A stretch of 64,000 nucleotides of DNA from Celerinatantimonas sp046054195 (GTDB taxonomy: Bacteria; Pseudomonadota; Gammaproteobacteria; Enterobacterales; Celerinatantimonadaceae): positions 62,001 through 126,000 of the forward strand of contig NZ_JBEQCS010000003.1 in NCBI RefSeq assembly GCF_046054195.1, written 5' to 3'. Shown here in pieces: positions 51,697 to 60,429 of the stretch (within the stretch, counting starts at the first letter, position 1; each line of letters opens with the position of its first letter). Both the position numbers and the translations under genes were made by a program. The notes under the pieces are model-generated. The model did no database searches. It saw only the letters and a list, made by a program, of their open reading frames with translations, and was not told the origin of the DNA.

Positions 51697-52136
51697 GCGA
51701 GTTTCGCTCCTTGCTCAGCCATGGCTAAGCCGTAATAGTCCGCGCCTTGTTCATATTGAGCCATGGCCCAGAGAACGCGCGGCAAGTAATCAACGGCATC
51801 ATCTGCCGGGCTGATTTGCGCTTTGTCCGCGACAAATTCAATGTATTGGGTTGTCGGGTTTTCACTCGGCGGTGCCCATTCGGTGATCACTTCTTGTAAG
51901 GTAATCACGCCGCGTTGGTGATACGCGCCTTTGATAATCCGAGCCGCCGCCCGGAACCCATAAAGCGGCGTCACGAACGTGTTAAAACTGCTATCCAGTT
52001 GCACCGGGGCCAAGCCGTTCCAGCTTTGGCCCTTGCGAATATTCAGCGGGTTATTGTTGCGAACCCCGCGCGGTAAACTGCTATAAAGAACAGCGGTTCC
52101 CATGGTTAACACTCCCAACCAAAATAATGGTTTCAT
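51693..52136 (-). CDS. Lysozyme-like virion protein (P5/P7-like), element B
   Basis: 147 aa, nearly identical to 47473-47916; differences include SSFNTF for SNFDTF and a Glu for Gln. Same N-terminal TM segment and GVRNNNPLNIRKG block. Confidence 0.78.
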   Translation of the reverse strand: MKPLFWLGVLTMGTAVLYSSLPRGVRNNNPLNIRKGQSWNGLAPVQLDSSFNTFVTPLYGFRAAARIIKGAYHQRGVITLQEVITEWAPPSENPTTQYIEFVADKAQISPADDAVDYLPRVLWAMAQYEQGADYYGLAMAEQGAKLA

Positions 52137-52672
52137 TAGCTTAAGACCGGGGTCACAACCAACTCAGCGTTCAAGATGGTGGGTTTATCCGTACTATTGA
52201 CGTAATTCAGCAAGACAAAGCCGGTGCAGTTGTAATTATTTAAATCCGCCGCATTGCTGCCATCGGGCGCGCGGCCTTGTAAATCGGTTTTGTAGTCATT
52301 CAATATGCCGGTGAAACTGGCCGTTTCGTTGCTGTTGTTATTGGATAAATCACCGCTGCTGCTCATGGTGAATTGCTCAATCACATTAAATTGGATCATG
52401 TCGTCCCGCAGCGTATCCAATCGACCGCTAAACGTGGCATGAATATTCATCGGGTATGAGTCAAATGTGGCGGGTTGGCTTTCCACCGCGGCAAAGTTCG
52501 GAGCACCACTCGTTGCCGTTGGCATCGGATAGGTTTCTGTTGGGGTATCATCTTCTTCACCGGGAATAACCATCGTTGGATTAGCAATAATCAGATTATC
52601 GAGATAATCCGCCAGATATTCGATTTTGTTTCGGCTGCTGCCACTGGGTAGCATTACATGTTGTCGGCTCAT
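52136..52672 (-). CDS. Candidate receptor-binding (spike) protein (element B)
   Basis: 178 aa from ATG 52672 (ATGA overlap with the previous gene). N-terminal LPSGSSRNKIEYLAD shared with A; the remaining about 160 residues differ and include a beta-rich C-terminus (CTGFVLLNYVNSTDKPTILN). The same anchor with a different distal domain suggests another host receptor. Confidence 0.7.
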   Translation of the reverse strand: MSRQHVMLPSGSSRNKIEYLADYLDNLIIANPTMVIPGEEDDTPTETYPMPTATSGAPNFAAVESQPATFDSYPMNIHATFSGRLDTLRDDMIQFNVIEQFTMSSSGDLSNNNSNETASFTGILNDYKTDLQGRAPDGSNAADLNNYNCTGFVLLNYVNSTDKPTILNAELVVTPVLS

Positions 52673-53322
52673 GCGCTGACATCCTCTAAACAATAAATTT
52701 TGTCACCATCGGTGCCGGTAAACGAGAGCGCACCGGTGCTGCTTAACGTGATCACTTCGCCTTTGGATAATGGGTAATCGTCCAGTAATACATCGGCGCT
52801 ATTGCTGGCATCCGCTTTTAAGATCACTTTGCTGCGCTGGGTGTTCTTTTCTAAGGTGCCAGCCCCGTTGGCTAACGTGATCACCGTGCTCAGGTGGTCG
52901 CTATTGTCATTGCTCACACTCACCACAAAATCACCGGATTGCTTCACCGCTTGCACGCTTTTCCAGTTGGCAATGCTCACGGTTTGTGAACTGGGCCAAT
53001 TGGCAATTTTGACCGGTTCATACTGGGTGACTTGTTGAATCGCGGGCCAGTTACCCACAACAACCTGATGGCCACTATTGGAGGGTGAAAACGAGCCATA
53101 ACCAATTTCAATCACAACCGGGTTCAGTTGGTTACTGGTGTTTTCAACCACCAAGGTTTTCATCGAGTCGCTTTTAATTTGGTCGTACTGGGCCAAGGTA
53201 ATGGGCAACGCCCCGTCAATCTGCACCTGAATCGGCGCGGAGGCCGTATGCAGATAGACAAATTGCCCCTGCACATTAAATTCTGTGCGTTGGTTGGGCT
53301 GTAACGTTTCATAAATTCGCAT
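52669..53322 (-). CDS. Repeat-containing beta-rich virion protein (element B)
   Basis: 217 aa, counterpart of 46131-46859. N-terminal MRIYETLQPNQRTEFNVQGQ and the NWPSSQTVSIANWKSVQAVK repeat block are conserved; it has fewer repeats than A. Confidence 0.75.
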   Translation of the reverse strand: MRIYETLQPNQRTEFNVQGQFVYLHTASAPIQVQIDGALPITLAQYDQIKSDSMKTLVVENTSNQLNPVVIEIGYGSFSPSNSGHQVVVGNWPAIQQVTQYEPVKIANWPSSQTVSIANWKSVQAVKQSGDFVVSVSNDNSDHLSTVITLANGAGTLEKNTQRSKVILKADASNSADVLLDDYPLSKGEVITLSSTGALSFTGTDGDKIYCLEDVSA

Positions 53323-53325
53323 TGG

Positions 53326-53784
53326 TTACCCCTTGCGCCATGCCACAACCACTACGGCCACACCAATGACCGCGGCAATGACCATGACCATCTGTTTAAT
53401 GCTGCTCAATAGTTCGGTGGCACCGCCGCTGCTTTCAGAGCTGGCAAGCTGTGACAAAATTTGCATCTGTTGTGCATTGGTATTGGTTTGCTTGGCCTGC
53501 AATGCGCTTAAGGTTTGCAAGTTACTGTTGTAGCCACTGGAAACGGCATTTAACGCCGCGTTCCCAAAATCAAGCGCGCTATCGGTCGCATCTTCGGAGT
53601 TATCCAGCGCGGCTTGCGCCAACTGCATGGATTTAGACACGGCATCATGGTCGGTATAGGTCACCGTGTTACCACTGCCCGATACCATCACGCCGTTGTT
53701 GTCACCGTCTGCGCCTTGATTGTAGGTATTGGTGGTTTGATTGTTAGTGGTGCTGCTATGGCTACTGCCGCCAAATAATCCCAT
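53326..53784 (-). CDS. Virion protein with coiled coil and C-terminal TM (element B)
   Basis: 152 aa, counterpart of 45628-46131. GADGDNNGVMVSGSGNTVTY at the N-terminal side, helical middle, C-terminal TM (MVMVIAAVIGVAVVVVAW). It follows the 69-aa gene directly, without the GNAT-like gene found in A. Confidence 0.75.
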   Translation of the reverse strand: MGLFGGSSHSSTTNNQTTNTYNQGADGDNNGVMVSGSGNTVTYTDHDAVSKSMQLAQAALDNSEDATDSALDFGNAALNAVSSGYNSNLQTLSALQAKQTNTNAQQMQILSQLASSESSGGATELLSSIKQMVMVIAAVIGVAVVVVAWRKG

Positions 53785-53785
53785 G

Positions 53786-53995
53786 CTAGCCCCCTACCCA
53801 ATTGACAAGCCAATACCCGGCAAGCGCCAGTAATACGGCAGCAATTAACCACCAACCGCTCATGCCTTGGTTGCCAAAGGTTAAGCCGCCCACACTGGTG
53901 CCACCGCCATAGATAGCCCCCGAGGTCGTCGGGCCGGTACTGCCGCCCATGGTGCCGGAGTTCGTCAGGCTTTTTAGCGCGGATAATGCACTCAT
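53786..53995 (-). CDS. 69-aa Gly-rich TM protein (element B)
   Basis: Counterpart of 45067-45267. Gly/Thr/Ser-rich N-terminal part, LSGWWLI-type TM segment (MSGWWLIAAVLLALAGYWL). Confidence 0.8.
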   Translation of the reverse strand: MSALSALKSLTNSGTMGGSTGPTTSGAIYGGGTSVGGLTFGNQGMSGWWLIAAVLLALAGYWLVNWVGG

Positions 53996-54156
53996 GCGAT
54001 CACCTTCTGATAAACAAAGAACGCCAATACCCCAATCACAACCAGCCACATGAGCGCATGCGCGAGACTGTCCGCCGTATCACCGGCAAACAGGCCGCCA
54101 AAGAATCCAGCAACACCGCCAGAACCCAACATGACTAATGGAATGAGTAATGGCAT
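53992..54156 (-). CDS. 54-aa hydrophobic virion protein (element B)
   Basis: Counterpart of 44906-45070, same length, two TM segments, ATGA overlap with the next gene. Confidence 0.82.
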   Translation of the reverse strand: MPLLIPLVMLGSGGVAGFFGGLFAGDTADSLAHALMWLVVIGVLAFFVYQKVIA

Positions 54157-54157
54157 A

Positions 54158-54436
54158 TCAAAGCACCTTCACGAGAATGACCAAAATCACCAGAATGAAT
54201 AACGCAATCGCGCCCCACATCAGGTAAGTGGTGGTCGTACTGGATAGAATCGGGGTGCCGTCCGGTTGTTGGGCCGCTGTGGTGCTAGTGCTGTAGTCAT
54301 CCGGGTTGGCCGAATTTTTTAACCCGGCCCCGGTGGCGTAGGCATCCGCAGCGGTATTGGCGACACTGGTCACTGAATCAATGACTTTGTCCCAAATGGA
54401 TTCGCCGCTGTCATCAACGGCTGCTGTATTCGCCAT
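54158..54436 (-). CDS. 92-aa virion membrane protein (element B)
   Basis: Counterpart of 44607-44903. GESIWDKVIDSVTSVANTAA polar region and C-terminal TM (YLMWGAIALFILVILVILVK). Confidence 0.8.
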   Translation of the reverse strand: MANTAAVDDSGESIWDKVIDSVTSVANTAADAYATGAGLKNSANPDDYSTSTTAAQQPDGTPILSSTTTTYLMWGAIALFILVILVILVKVL

Positions 54437-54445
54437 GGTGCCCCC

Positions 54446-55288
54446 TTACGCAGTTGGCAATTGAACGACTTGCACTAGCTGCTGTAATACGGTGATTGGC
54501 CCGGCACTGGTTTTGGTCAGTTTAAAATCCAGTGAATTACTGGCGTTCGTGGATAGTTTGCCATCCGCGCCAAAGCCATATTCCAGAAAATCGACCGGGA
54601 AAAAGCCGTCCGGGGCTTCTTTCCCCAAGCGCGCCAAGTCAAAGGCGTTGTCATCGCGGTCGAGCTGAAATTCAATTTTGTTATCACGAATGATTTCAAG
54701 GCGGGTAATGTCATCGGCATCACAGCTCAACAGCATGCGGCGAATGAACAAATACGGACTGCGCTCTTTGTATTCGTGGGATAACTGGCCGCCCGTTGGG
54801 TGGCTCCATGTATCGGTTTTTAAGCGGGGCAAAAAGTAGCGCACCGGTTGTGCGTTGGTCATTTTAGCGCGAGCACTTAAGGTTGGAATATCTGCATCAC
54901 CATCTTGTTTGCCGTCAAATTCCACATACAGAAACACAATATCGGATGCGGTGGTGACTAACGCACATTCAGCCACGCCAGTTTTAGTGCGCAGTGAAAA
55001 GTCAGCGAACGGCAACACCAGTCGGTTGTCTTCGGTGTAAATTTTACGGAGTTTATCCAGTGCATAAATCTGCGCCGGAGTGATGTTAATGATTTCTTCC
55101 CCGTTCAGGGTCATGGTCACGCGGCGAATACGTTTGACCGCATTCGATTTGAGCTCAATTTCCTGATAAACCGGGCCGCTGGTGAGCTGTAGGTTGGCTT
55201 TTGCGCCGTAGCCTACGCCGTTAAACGGGTTTAACTCCCGAGTTTTGGGGTTAAATAAAGCGGTAATTGTATTGGTAGTGGTTGCCAT
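54446..55288 (-). CDS. Major capsid protein, PM2 P2-like double jelly roll (element B)
   Basis: 280 aa from ATG 55288. Same block order as the A capsid (GPVYQEIELK, FADFSLRTK, RYFLPRL, FDLARLGKEAPDGFFPVDFL, LDFKLTKTSAG) with many substitutions between blocks, as expected for surface loops. Expressed as second gene of the late operon. Confidence 0.8.
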   Translation of the reverse strand: MATTTNTITALFNPKTRELNPFNGVGYGAKANLQLTSGPVYQEIELKSNAVKRIRRVTMTLNGEEIINITPAQIYALDKLRKIYTEDNRLVLPFADFSLRTKTGVAECALVTTASDIVFLYVEFDGKQDGDADIPTLSARAKMTNAQPVRYFLPRLKTDTWSHPTGGQLSHEYKERSPYLFIRRMLLSCDADDITRLEIIRDNKIEFQLDRDDNAFDLARLGKEAPDGFFPVDFLEYGFGADGKLSTNASNSLDFKLTKTSAGPITVLQQLVQVVQLPTA

Positions 55289-55336
55289 GGGTACGAGTTC
55301 CTTCAATCAGTGAGATAGAAAATCGGTAAAAAGCGC

Positions 55337-55447
55337 TTAGCCTTTTACAAGATCGCCTAAAGAATCGACGTGATTGACGGCGTAAATTGCAGCGAGTGCC
55401 ACAACAAACGATAAACCGCCCACAATAGCCAGTGATTTGTAGTCCAT
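55337..55447 (-). CDS. 36-aa TM protein, first late gene of element B
   Basis: Counterpart of 43576-43686, identical up to the end of the TM helix, with changes in the tail (HVDSLGDLVKG). Confidence 0.85.
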   Translation of the reverse strand: MDYKSLAIVGGLSFVVALAAIYAVNHVDSLGDLVKG

Positions 55448-55474
55448 GTTGGTTCCTTGTCAGAGTCCAGATAA

Positions 55475-55527
55475 TAAAAAACGCTTGATGGGATGTACCC
55501 TAGCTCAAGCGTTTTGGAAACTGTCAA
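55475..55527 (-). promoter_or_regulatory. Conserved late-operon leader hairpin (element B)
   Basis: Same layout as 43496-43548: TTGACA (complement at 55522-55527), arms AACGCTTGA/TCAAGCGTT and a T run, 28 bp before the 36-aa gene. Loop bases differ between A and B while stem bases do not, so the structure is selected. Confidence 0.7.
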
Positions 55528-55563
55528 GGTTTTATTTGATATTTTAAGAAGGCTCGATTTCTT

Positions 55564-56022
55564 TTATTTTTTAAACAATGAGGCAATTTCTGATATAGCA
55601 TATACAGCACCAACAGTTAAATACCCCAGAGCTAATATTTCGCTTAGTTGCTTCGCTGAAATTTTTCCTATAGCAACTTTAACCATTGTATCTGCTATAA
55701 ACGAATCGCTATTGTAATAGTCCATGAATGATTGGTCATCAGGAACAGGAAAGCCGTTGTTATGTAGAACGCTGAACATAGCTACAAAAGCGGTGCGCTT
55801 ATTTGCATCGACAAACGCGTGCCCTCTCGCTATCGCTTCCCCGTAATGCGCGGCAAGTTCAAACGCATTGTCAATTTGGCCGTATAATGTCTGATTATCA
55901 ACACGACCAACAACGGCTTCTAATTTTTCGAAATGGACTCCAGCGAGGCCTGCGCCATTTGCAAGTATAGAATCATGAATTTCGATAAGATCATCGACAT
56001 CTAAAAAATATAAGTCACTCAT
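55564..56022 (-). CDS. doc: Fic/Doc-family toxin (element B cargo)
   Basis: 152 aa. The Doc catalytic motif HAFVDANKR lies at residues 68-76 (His68, Asp72, Asn74, Lys75, Arg76). Doc toxins phosphorylate elongation factor Tu and stop translation. An unusual hydrophobic C-terminal segment (LALGYLTVGAVYAISEIASL) may be a TM helix, not typical of P1 Doc (126 aa). It overlaps the upstream antitoxin gene by ATGA. Sits in the same slot as the HEPN gene of element A. May serve prophage maintenance or phage exclusion. Confidence 0.87.
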   Translation of the reverse strand: MSDLYFLDVDDLIEIHDSILANGAGLAGVHFEKLEAVVGRVDNQTLYGQIDNAFELAAHYGEAIARGHAFVDANKRTAFVAMFSVLHNNGFPVPDDQSFMDYYNSDSFIADTMVKVAIGKISAKQLSEILALGYLTVGAVYAISEIASLFKK

Positions 56023-56177
56023 CGATTTTCAAGCTGCTTAAGTGTACCAGCGTGATTTTTCTGAATTAATTTAATACTTTCACGTAGCTTATCTTTGGGA
56101 ACACGCTTAAATGTAGATTCTTGAGCCTTGCGAATTTCAATTGCTCTTTCTAAAAGTTTTCTAGGATCTTCACTCAT
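56019..56177 (-). CDS. Putative Doc antitoxin (52 aa)
   Basis: 52 aa, MSEDPRKLLERAIEIRKAQE to the end GTLKQLENR; helical and charged. It precedes and overlaps doc by 4 bases with its own GGGGAGG ribosome site. It lacks a recognisable Phd DNA-binding N-terminus, so the antitoxin type is different from P1 Phd. Assigned by position and coupling. Confidence 0.75.
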   Translation of the reverse strand: MSEDPRKLLERAIEIRKAQESTFKRVPKDKLRESIKLIQKNHAGTLKQLENR

Positions 56178-56230
56178 GTTCAACCTCCCCTTATAACTAA
56201 TTCCATTTTATACGAAATCAGCAAAGAATG

Positions 56231-56953
56231 TTAACAATATGCAACCCCATCAAACCGCCCTGCTCGATTAAATTTCATGGGTTTCCCATTACTGGCCCGG
56301 ATAAAACGCGGGGTTCCGTCATCCCAAAGTTTTCCTTTGGCCCCTTTAAAGTCTACATGCCCACGAACGACTATTCCCCGATTGGCTGTCCATTGAAAAA
56401 ACTTAAGCGGTTCGCGTGGGATCTCTTCCATGGGAACACCAAGTTTTTTGGCAATGTAATAGGCGTCATCATCCGTGCCATGTTGGGCTACATGGACAAA
56501 GTTAGCACTGTTTAACAAGGACTTGTCAACTTCTTGACCGCGTTGAACGGTTCCTACCACTAACGGGCCAAAGGCCATGGATTGATTAATCAATCGATTC
56601 CATGCGCCATCGGCTTTGCCTGCATTGGTTACGCTCGCCAGTTCTTCGCAAATAATCATGGCTTCTTTCTGGTGGTTCCAGTTAAACGCACAGTCACAAA
56701 AAAACAAGAAGTCGCTTTTCGAAATCCCCATATAGTTAATTTTTGCCGGGCCGGTTGCTGCTTTGAGCATGTCCAGCAGTTCGCGGCGAGTATTGGCTTG
56801 CTCGAACCCTAATTCAAGGTGATATTCGCCTTTAGGGTCGTACACAAGCACACGCGTCCATTTTTCTGAAATGCGTTTAACGGGTACTGATTTTCCTGAC
56901 CGGGTAATGCCTAAAAATAGGGCCATGTTGCCATTGGTGCGAATACTGCTCAT
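56231..56953 (-). CDS. Genome-packaging ATPase, P9/A32 type, element B
   Basis: 240 aa, nearly identical to 41220-41942, including Walker A GITRSGKS and Walker B IICEE. Overlaps the upstream 158-aa gene by ATGA. Followed after 53 bp by the cargo Doc operon. Confidence 0.85.
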   Translation of the reverse strand: MSSIRTNGNMALFLGITRSGKSVPVKRISEKWTRVLVYDPKGEYHLELGFEQANTRRELLDMLKAATGPAKINYMGISKSDFLFFCDCAFNWNHQKEAMIICEELASVTNAGKADGAWNRLINQSMAFGPLVVGTVQRGQEVDKSLLNSANFVHVAQHGTDDDAYYIAKKLGVPMEEIPREPLKFFQWTANRGIVVRGHVDFKGAKGKLWDDGTPRFIRASNGKPMKFNRAGRFDGVAYC

Positions 56954-57426
56954 GCGGTTTGCTCCTGTTCGTGATTATCATCGTTGGCGGCGGGTTGTTG
57001 TTTCATGCTTTCACGTTGGCTGGCTTTGGCGGTTCGATAGGCAATGGCAAAGCTTGCGGTGGCGGTCACGGCTGCAATTTCAACTTTGTATTTTTCTAAC
57101 AGGCCAAAAACGCCCATTTCTGGAAAATATTTCAACATTAAATCGGCGTAGGCATCCCCTAACCCATCAAAAACCGGTTCTGGTAGGGTGACTTTCCCCA
57201 CCATTTGCGTGGCCGCTTTCATGGTGCGAGCAATCGCGGCTTTGGTCAGCAATCGTTTTTGCCCTTCGTCCATCATTGGTTCTGGTTGGTCTTCCAATGG
57301 TTCGGGGTCGAACTCGGGTTGCTCGGCTTGGGGTTCGGGTTCGGCGGGTGTCACTTTGTGTTCTTCTTCAATTCGTGCCCATTCACGAGCCACGGTTTCC
57401 TCGCTGGTGTCTACTTGGTTTCGCAT
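56950..57426 (-). CDS. Protein preceding the packaging ATPase (158 aa), element B
   Basis: Counterpart of 40723-41223: acidic Pro/Glu-rich N-terminal part, VFDGLGDAYADLMLKYFPEM, a hydrophobic segment (VEIAAVTATASFAIAY) and a basic tail. Confidence 0.78.
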   Translation of the reverse strand: MRNQVDTSEETVAREWARIEEEHKVTPAEPEPQAEQPEFDPEPLEDQPEPMMDEGQKRLLTKAAIARTMKAATQMVGKVTLPEPVFDGLGDAYADLMLKYFPEMGVFGLLEKYKVEIAAVTATASFAIAYRTAKASQRESMKQQPAANDDNHEQEQTA

Positions 57427-57710
57427 GATTTCGCCTTTTTGAATACAGAGAATCGGATAACACCGGCTTTTTTAGCCCGTTGTGCCGGGGTTTCTAATGC
57501 GCTTGGGGTCGGTACTGGCGAACCGCCGTCATTGGCGGCTTCGCTCGGAAAACTACCGAGCAATTGTGAGAGGTATTTTTGCCCCCGATTGCTTTGCATC
57601 TTGTACACGCCCAAAGGCCCGGTCATATACAGCTTGCCCCGGCCATCTTTCCAGATTTGTGCGGGTTCGTGGGTGATTGGGTCTGCCACTTCCTTGAGTA
57701 AAACGCCCAT
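57411..57710 (-). CDS. Small early protein (99 aa), element B
   Basis: Counterpart of 40423-40719; N-terminal half nearly identical (ADPITHEPAQIWKDGRGKLY), C-terminal tail divergent and basic. Overlaps the next gene. Confidence 0.8.
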   Translation of the reverse strand: MGVLLKEVADPITHEPAQIWKDGRGKLYMTGPLGVYKMQSNRGQKYLSQLLGSFPSEAANDGGSPVPTPSALETPAQRAKKAGVIRFSVFKKAKSCETK

Positions 57711-57721
57711 GGTTTGCGCTC

Positions 57722-57949
57722 CTATTGTTCGGCCAGTTCAGCCAACTTTGCGGCCATCACTTCGGTGATTTGGTCTTGCACTTCGAGTAAATCCGAAATA
57801 ATCCGAGCCATCGGCACAAAATTACTAAAATCACCCGATAACATCAGCCCGGCAATCCCCCCTGATGGCAGTTTGAAATTCGCTTTTAATCGTACAAGCT
57901 CGGCGGTTAAGGCGCGTTTTTTAGCTAATAGTTGCGGTAGTTGTTCCAT
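57722..57949 (-). CDS. Small early protein (75 aa), element B
   Basis: Counterpart of 40184-40411, same length, about 80% identical. Function unknown. Confidence 0.8.
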   Translation of the reverse strand: MEQLPQLLAKKRALTAELVRLKANFKLPSGGIAGLMLSGDFSNFVPMARIISDLLEVQDQITEVMAAKLAELAEQ

Positions 57950-57963
57950 TGTTCAGTCCTTGG

Positions 57964-59544
57964 TTAAGGTTGGTATGCGTAGTTTTCCCACGCGACCACA
58001 TCGGCCATGGTTCCGGCATCTAAGGTGATCACTTCGTGGGTGGTATGAAACCAATGAAACCCGGCCCACTCATTGGCTTTGCGCCAGATACGCCGAGCGC
58101 GTTTGATCCATTCAATTTTGGCATCGCGGTCGAGGTGACTTTGATACGGGTTTTCAGGTTCAGTGGCACGCCAGCCTCGCCGGGCAATGGCCCACGAAAT
58201 AAAATTGGTGATTCTGGCTTGCCCTTTCATGGTGATTTGATATTCATCCGCGCGCGCTTGGCGACTGCGAATTTTTTGATAGCCGCTTCTCATCGTTGTG
58301 GTGAGTTGTTCCAAGCGCGCTTTTAATTTTTCAGCGGTTTGGAAGCGTCTTTGCTTTTGCGCAATCATGTAAGCGCGTTTTTTCTGGGCGAGTTGGTCTT
58401 TCGCATCATGAATTTGTGCCCGAGTCGGGGCATCTTCCCAGCGCCATCGGTCGCGCAGTTCGTTGATGATGGCTGTCATATTGTCGGCGTAAAAGCTGGC
58501 GATACATTCCCATTTAGGGGCGCGAGCTGATTTGGATATGCTGTAACGATTGCCACGAATAACCCCTTGGTTATTCTTGCTGTTTTTGCCCTTGGCAATG
58601 TAGCCCAACGCTTTGATGAGATATCCAGCGGCGGCCTCGGCACTATGAATGCGTTTCAAATTCGCCATGCCTTGGCCCCATAATCGTTCGATGCGATACG
58701 CCCAGGAGTGAAAAAGATATTCGTCTACCGTCCAGCGCAATAAGACATGGCAATGCGGGTTAATCTCGCGTGTTTTCCCTTTGGGGCATTCTGCGCACCA
58801 GATGTAATCAAAATCATCTTTGTGGGCGGTTTCTTCTGGGAGGCACTCCGCGCCGTAAATGTCATAGCCATTTTTATGACCAATCACATCATGAGCCATA
58901 GCAAACCCGCGTTTATACATCTTTTTGGCATTATCAAAAAATCGCGAGACCTCTTTGCCAATGGTGGTATCACCGGATTGAATGCGCTCGCAAGCATCAT
59001 TGTCAAACGTCAGGGTTAAAAACGTGGTAAATCCCCCGCGAACGGCTTGCACAAATGCGCCTGATTCCATAATTTTTCGCGCGCCTGCGCTGGAAAGTTC
59101 GGAGGTTTCCCGTTCGCCGCTGTTTTCTTCGGGCGGGATAGAAACAGAAGTTTGAGCTTCCACGCGAACCCGGTATTCATCCGACCAATTCCGGTAATAC
59201 AACCGGGCACGAGCGCCAAGGCTAAATGAGCCAATCTCCCCGGTTTCCTCGTCTACGTTTCGGGGAATATCTCCACGGGCATCGAAATGGGGTGAAAAGG
59301 GCTGTGTCTGACTTTTGCGCCTCTGGACTAGCCTACTGTCCTCCGCCTTCGGCGGCGCTGCGCGGCTGTCCCGTTGTAGGCTTCCACGGATGAGCCGTTC
59401 CAGCTTCAATTGTTCTGCCCGGGCATCAAAAACCGGGCCTTTTGGTTCGGGAATTTTGGGTAATACTTCGGGGTGATACTCACCACCAAAAAAAGCCGGT
59501 TCAAGACCGGCAACTGCTTGGCTAAGGATATGAGGATCAATCAT
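57964..59544 (-). CDS. HUH rolling-circle replication initiator (Rep), element B
   Basis: 526 aa, colinear with the A Rep. HUH motif in NPHCHVLLRW, tyrosine motif GYLIKALGY. The first 40 residues (GLEPAFFGGEYHPEVLP) and the C-terminal half are highly conserved; the A protein has an extra section between them. Start ATG overlaps the stop of the 69-aa gene. Confidence 0.88.
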   Translation of the reverse strand: MIDPHILSQAVAGLEPAFFGGEYHPEVLPKIPEPKGPVFDARAEQLKLERLIRGSLQRDSRAAPPKAEDSRLVQRRKSQTQPFSPHFDARGDIPRNVDEETGEIGSFSLGARARLYYRNWSDEYRVRVEAQTSVSIPPEENSGERETSELSSAGARKIMESGAFVQAVRGGFTTFLTLTFDNDACERIQSGDTTIGKEVSRFFDNAKKMYKRGFAMAHDVIGHKNGYDIYGAECLPEETAHKDDFDYIWCAECPKGKTREINPHCHVLLRWTVDEYLFHSWAYRIERLWGQGMANLKRIHSAEAAAGYLIKALGYIAKGKNSKNNQGVIRGNRYSISKSARAPKWECIASFYADNMTAIINELRDRWRWEDAPTRAQIHDAKDQLAQKKRAYMIAQKQRRFQTAEKLKARLEQLTTTMRSGYQKIRSRQARADEYQITMKGQARITNFISWAIARRGWRATEPENPYQSHLDRDAKIEWIKRARRIWRKANEWAGFHWFHTTHEVITLDAGTMADVVAWENYAYQP

Positions 59545-59750
59545 GACTGTCCCTCAGCTAACGAAGAAAACTGATGGGCAACTAACTCCAGTTCATTGAT
59601 TGTGTTTCGCAATATCGGACGTAATTTGTCATTGAGGTTACTATCAGAGAGTTCATCCGCCTGAGTGTCTAACTCTCTCACTTCTTTTCGGATGACGTCT
59701 TCTAAAATAAGAGCACTGGAGCCACTAATTTCTAATATTAACTTAGGCAT
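59541..59750 (-). CDS. 69-aa early protein (element B only)
   Basis: 69 aa from ATG 59750 behind GGGGG: MPKLILEISGSSALILEDVI, then acidic helices. No counterpart in A, where the 79-aa gene runs straight into rep. Family unknown. Overlaps the Rep start by ATGA and the upstream gene by 8 bases. Confidence 0.72.
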   Translation of the reverse strand: MPKLILEISGSSALILEDVIRKEVRELDTQADELSDSNLNDKLRPILRNTINELELVAHQFSSLAEGQS

Positions 59751-59979
59751 GGTTTCCCCCTTGAGAGGCCCAACCACCTAATGCGTGTAAATCTTCAAGA
59801 AGGCATAACCGGTGCTCAAGACGGGATTGGCTAGCGCGGCCTTCGCACAATTTTTGGCGAAGTGCGGCGCAGTGTTCTAAACCTTTGCGGCGTTGTTCAT
59901 CGCTTAAGGTATGTTCGCCGGGCAGAATGCCCGACCATGTATGATCTTTTCTAGGAATAGGCGCTAAATTACTGTGCAT
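59743..59979 (-). CDS. Small early protein with DHTWSGILPGE motif, element B
   Basis: 78 aa from ATG 59979, 9 bp after GGAGG. Shares KDHTWSGILPGE and HCAALRQ with the A copy; C-terminus different. Confidence 0.78.
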   Translation of the reverse strand: MHSNLAPIPRKDHTWSGILPGEHTLSDEQRRKGLEHCAALRQKLCEGRASQSRLEHRLCLLEDLHALGGWASQGGNHA

Positions 59980-60232
59980 TTTCATCGCCTCCAACTGCTA
60001 CTTGAGAAAAGGCTTCAATTGCTTTGTCCAGTCGGTTACTGGCGGCTTTTATGCCGATGATTGCTAATTCAACGTCTTCAACTTCTGCAGCGTGTTCTGG
60101 TTGCGCGCGTAACTTTTCCATTTCTACTTTTAACGCTTCCGCTTGTTCTAACGTCTGTAACTGACAATTTGCCAATAAATCTATGAGATTACTTAGTACA
60201 GCGAATTGAGCGATTGTAATTTGTTCAGCCAT
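59969..60232 (-). CDS. Small early protein, first early gene (element B)
   Basis: 87 aa from ATG 60232 behind GGGGATAG. EDVELAIIGIKAASNRLDKA and VAVGGDENAQ shared with A. A longer upstream reading frame exists but crosses the promoter hairpin and lacks a ribosome site. Confidence 0.8.
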   Translation of the reverse strand: MAEQITIAQFAVLSNLIDLLANCQLQTLEQAEALKVEMEKLRAQPEHAAEVEDVELAIIGIKAASNRLDKAIEAFSQVAVGGDENAQ

Positions 60233-60281
60233 GTTTCTATCCCCTGTTGTTAGTTGTGCGCTGTTAGTGTGCCGAAGCACT

Positions 60282-60324
60282 GCCGGGAACGGGTTGCGAT
60301 TGGAGGATGCGACCGCGTCCCGGC
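60282..60324. promoter_or_regulatory. GC-rich hairpin in the early control region of element B
   Basis: Long imperfect hairpin closed by GCCGGGA/TCCCGGC, 49 bp before the first early gene. Element A has a different GC-rich hairpin at about the same place (37879-37918). Confidence 0.55.
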
Positions 60325-60429
60325 CTAACAACAAATCAAGCATAGTCACCTTCAAGGGTGTGCACAACTAGTTAGGTGTTCGTTGTGTATTCAAAAAAAC
60401 TCGCTAAACTGTCTTTGGAGGGTGCAAAA

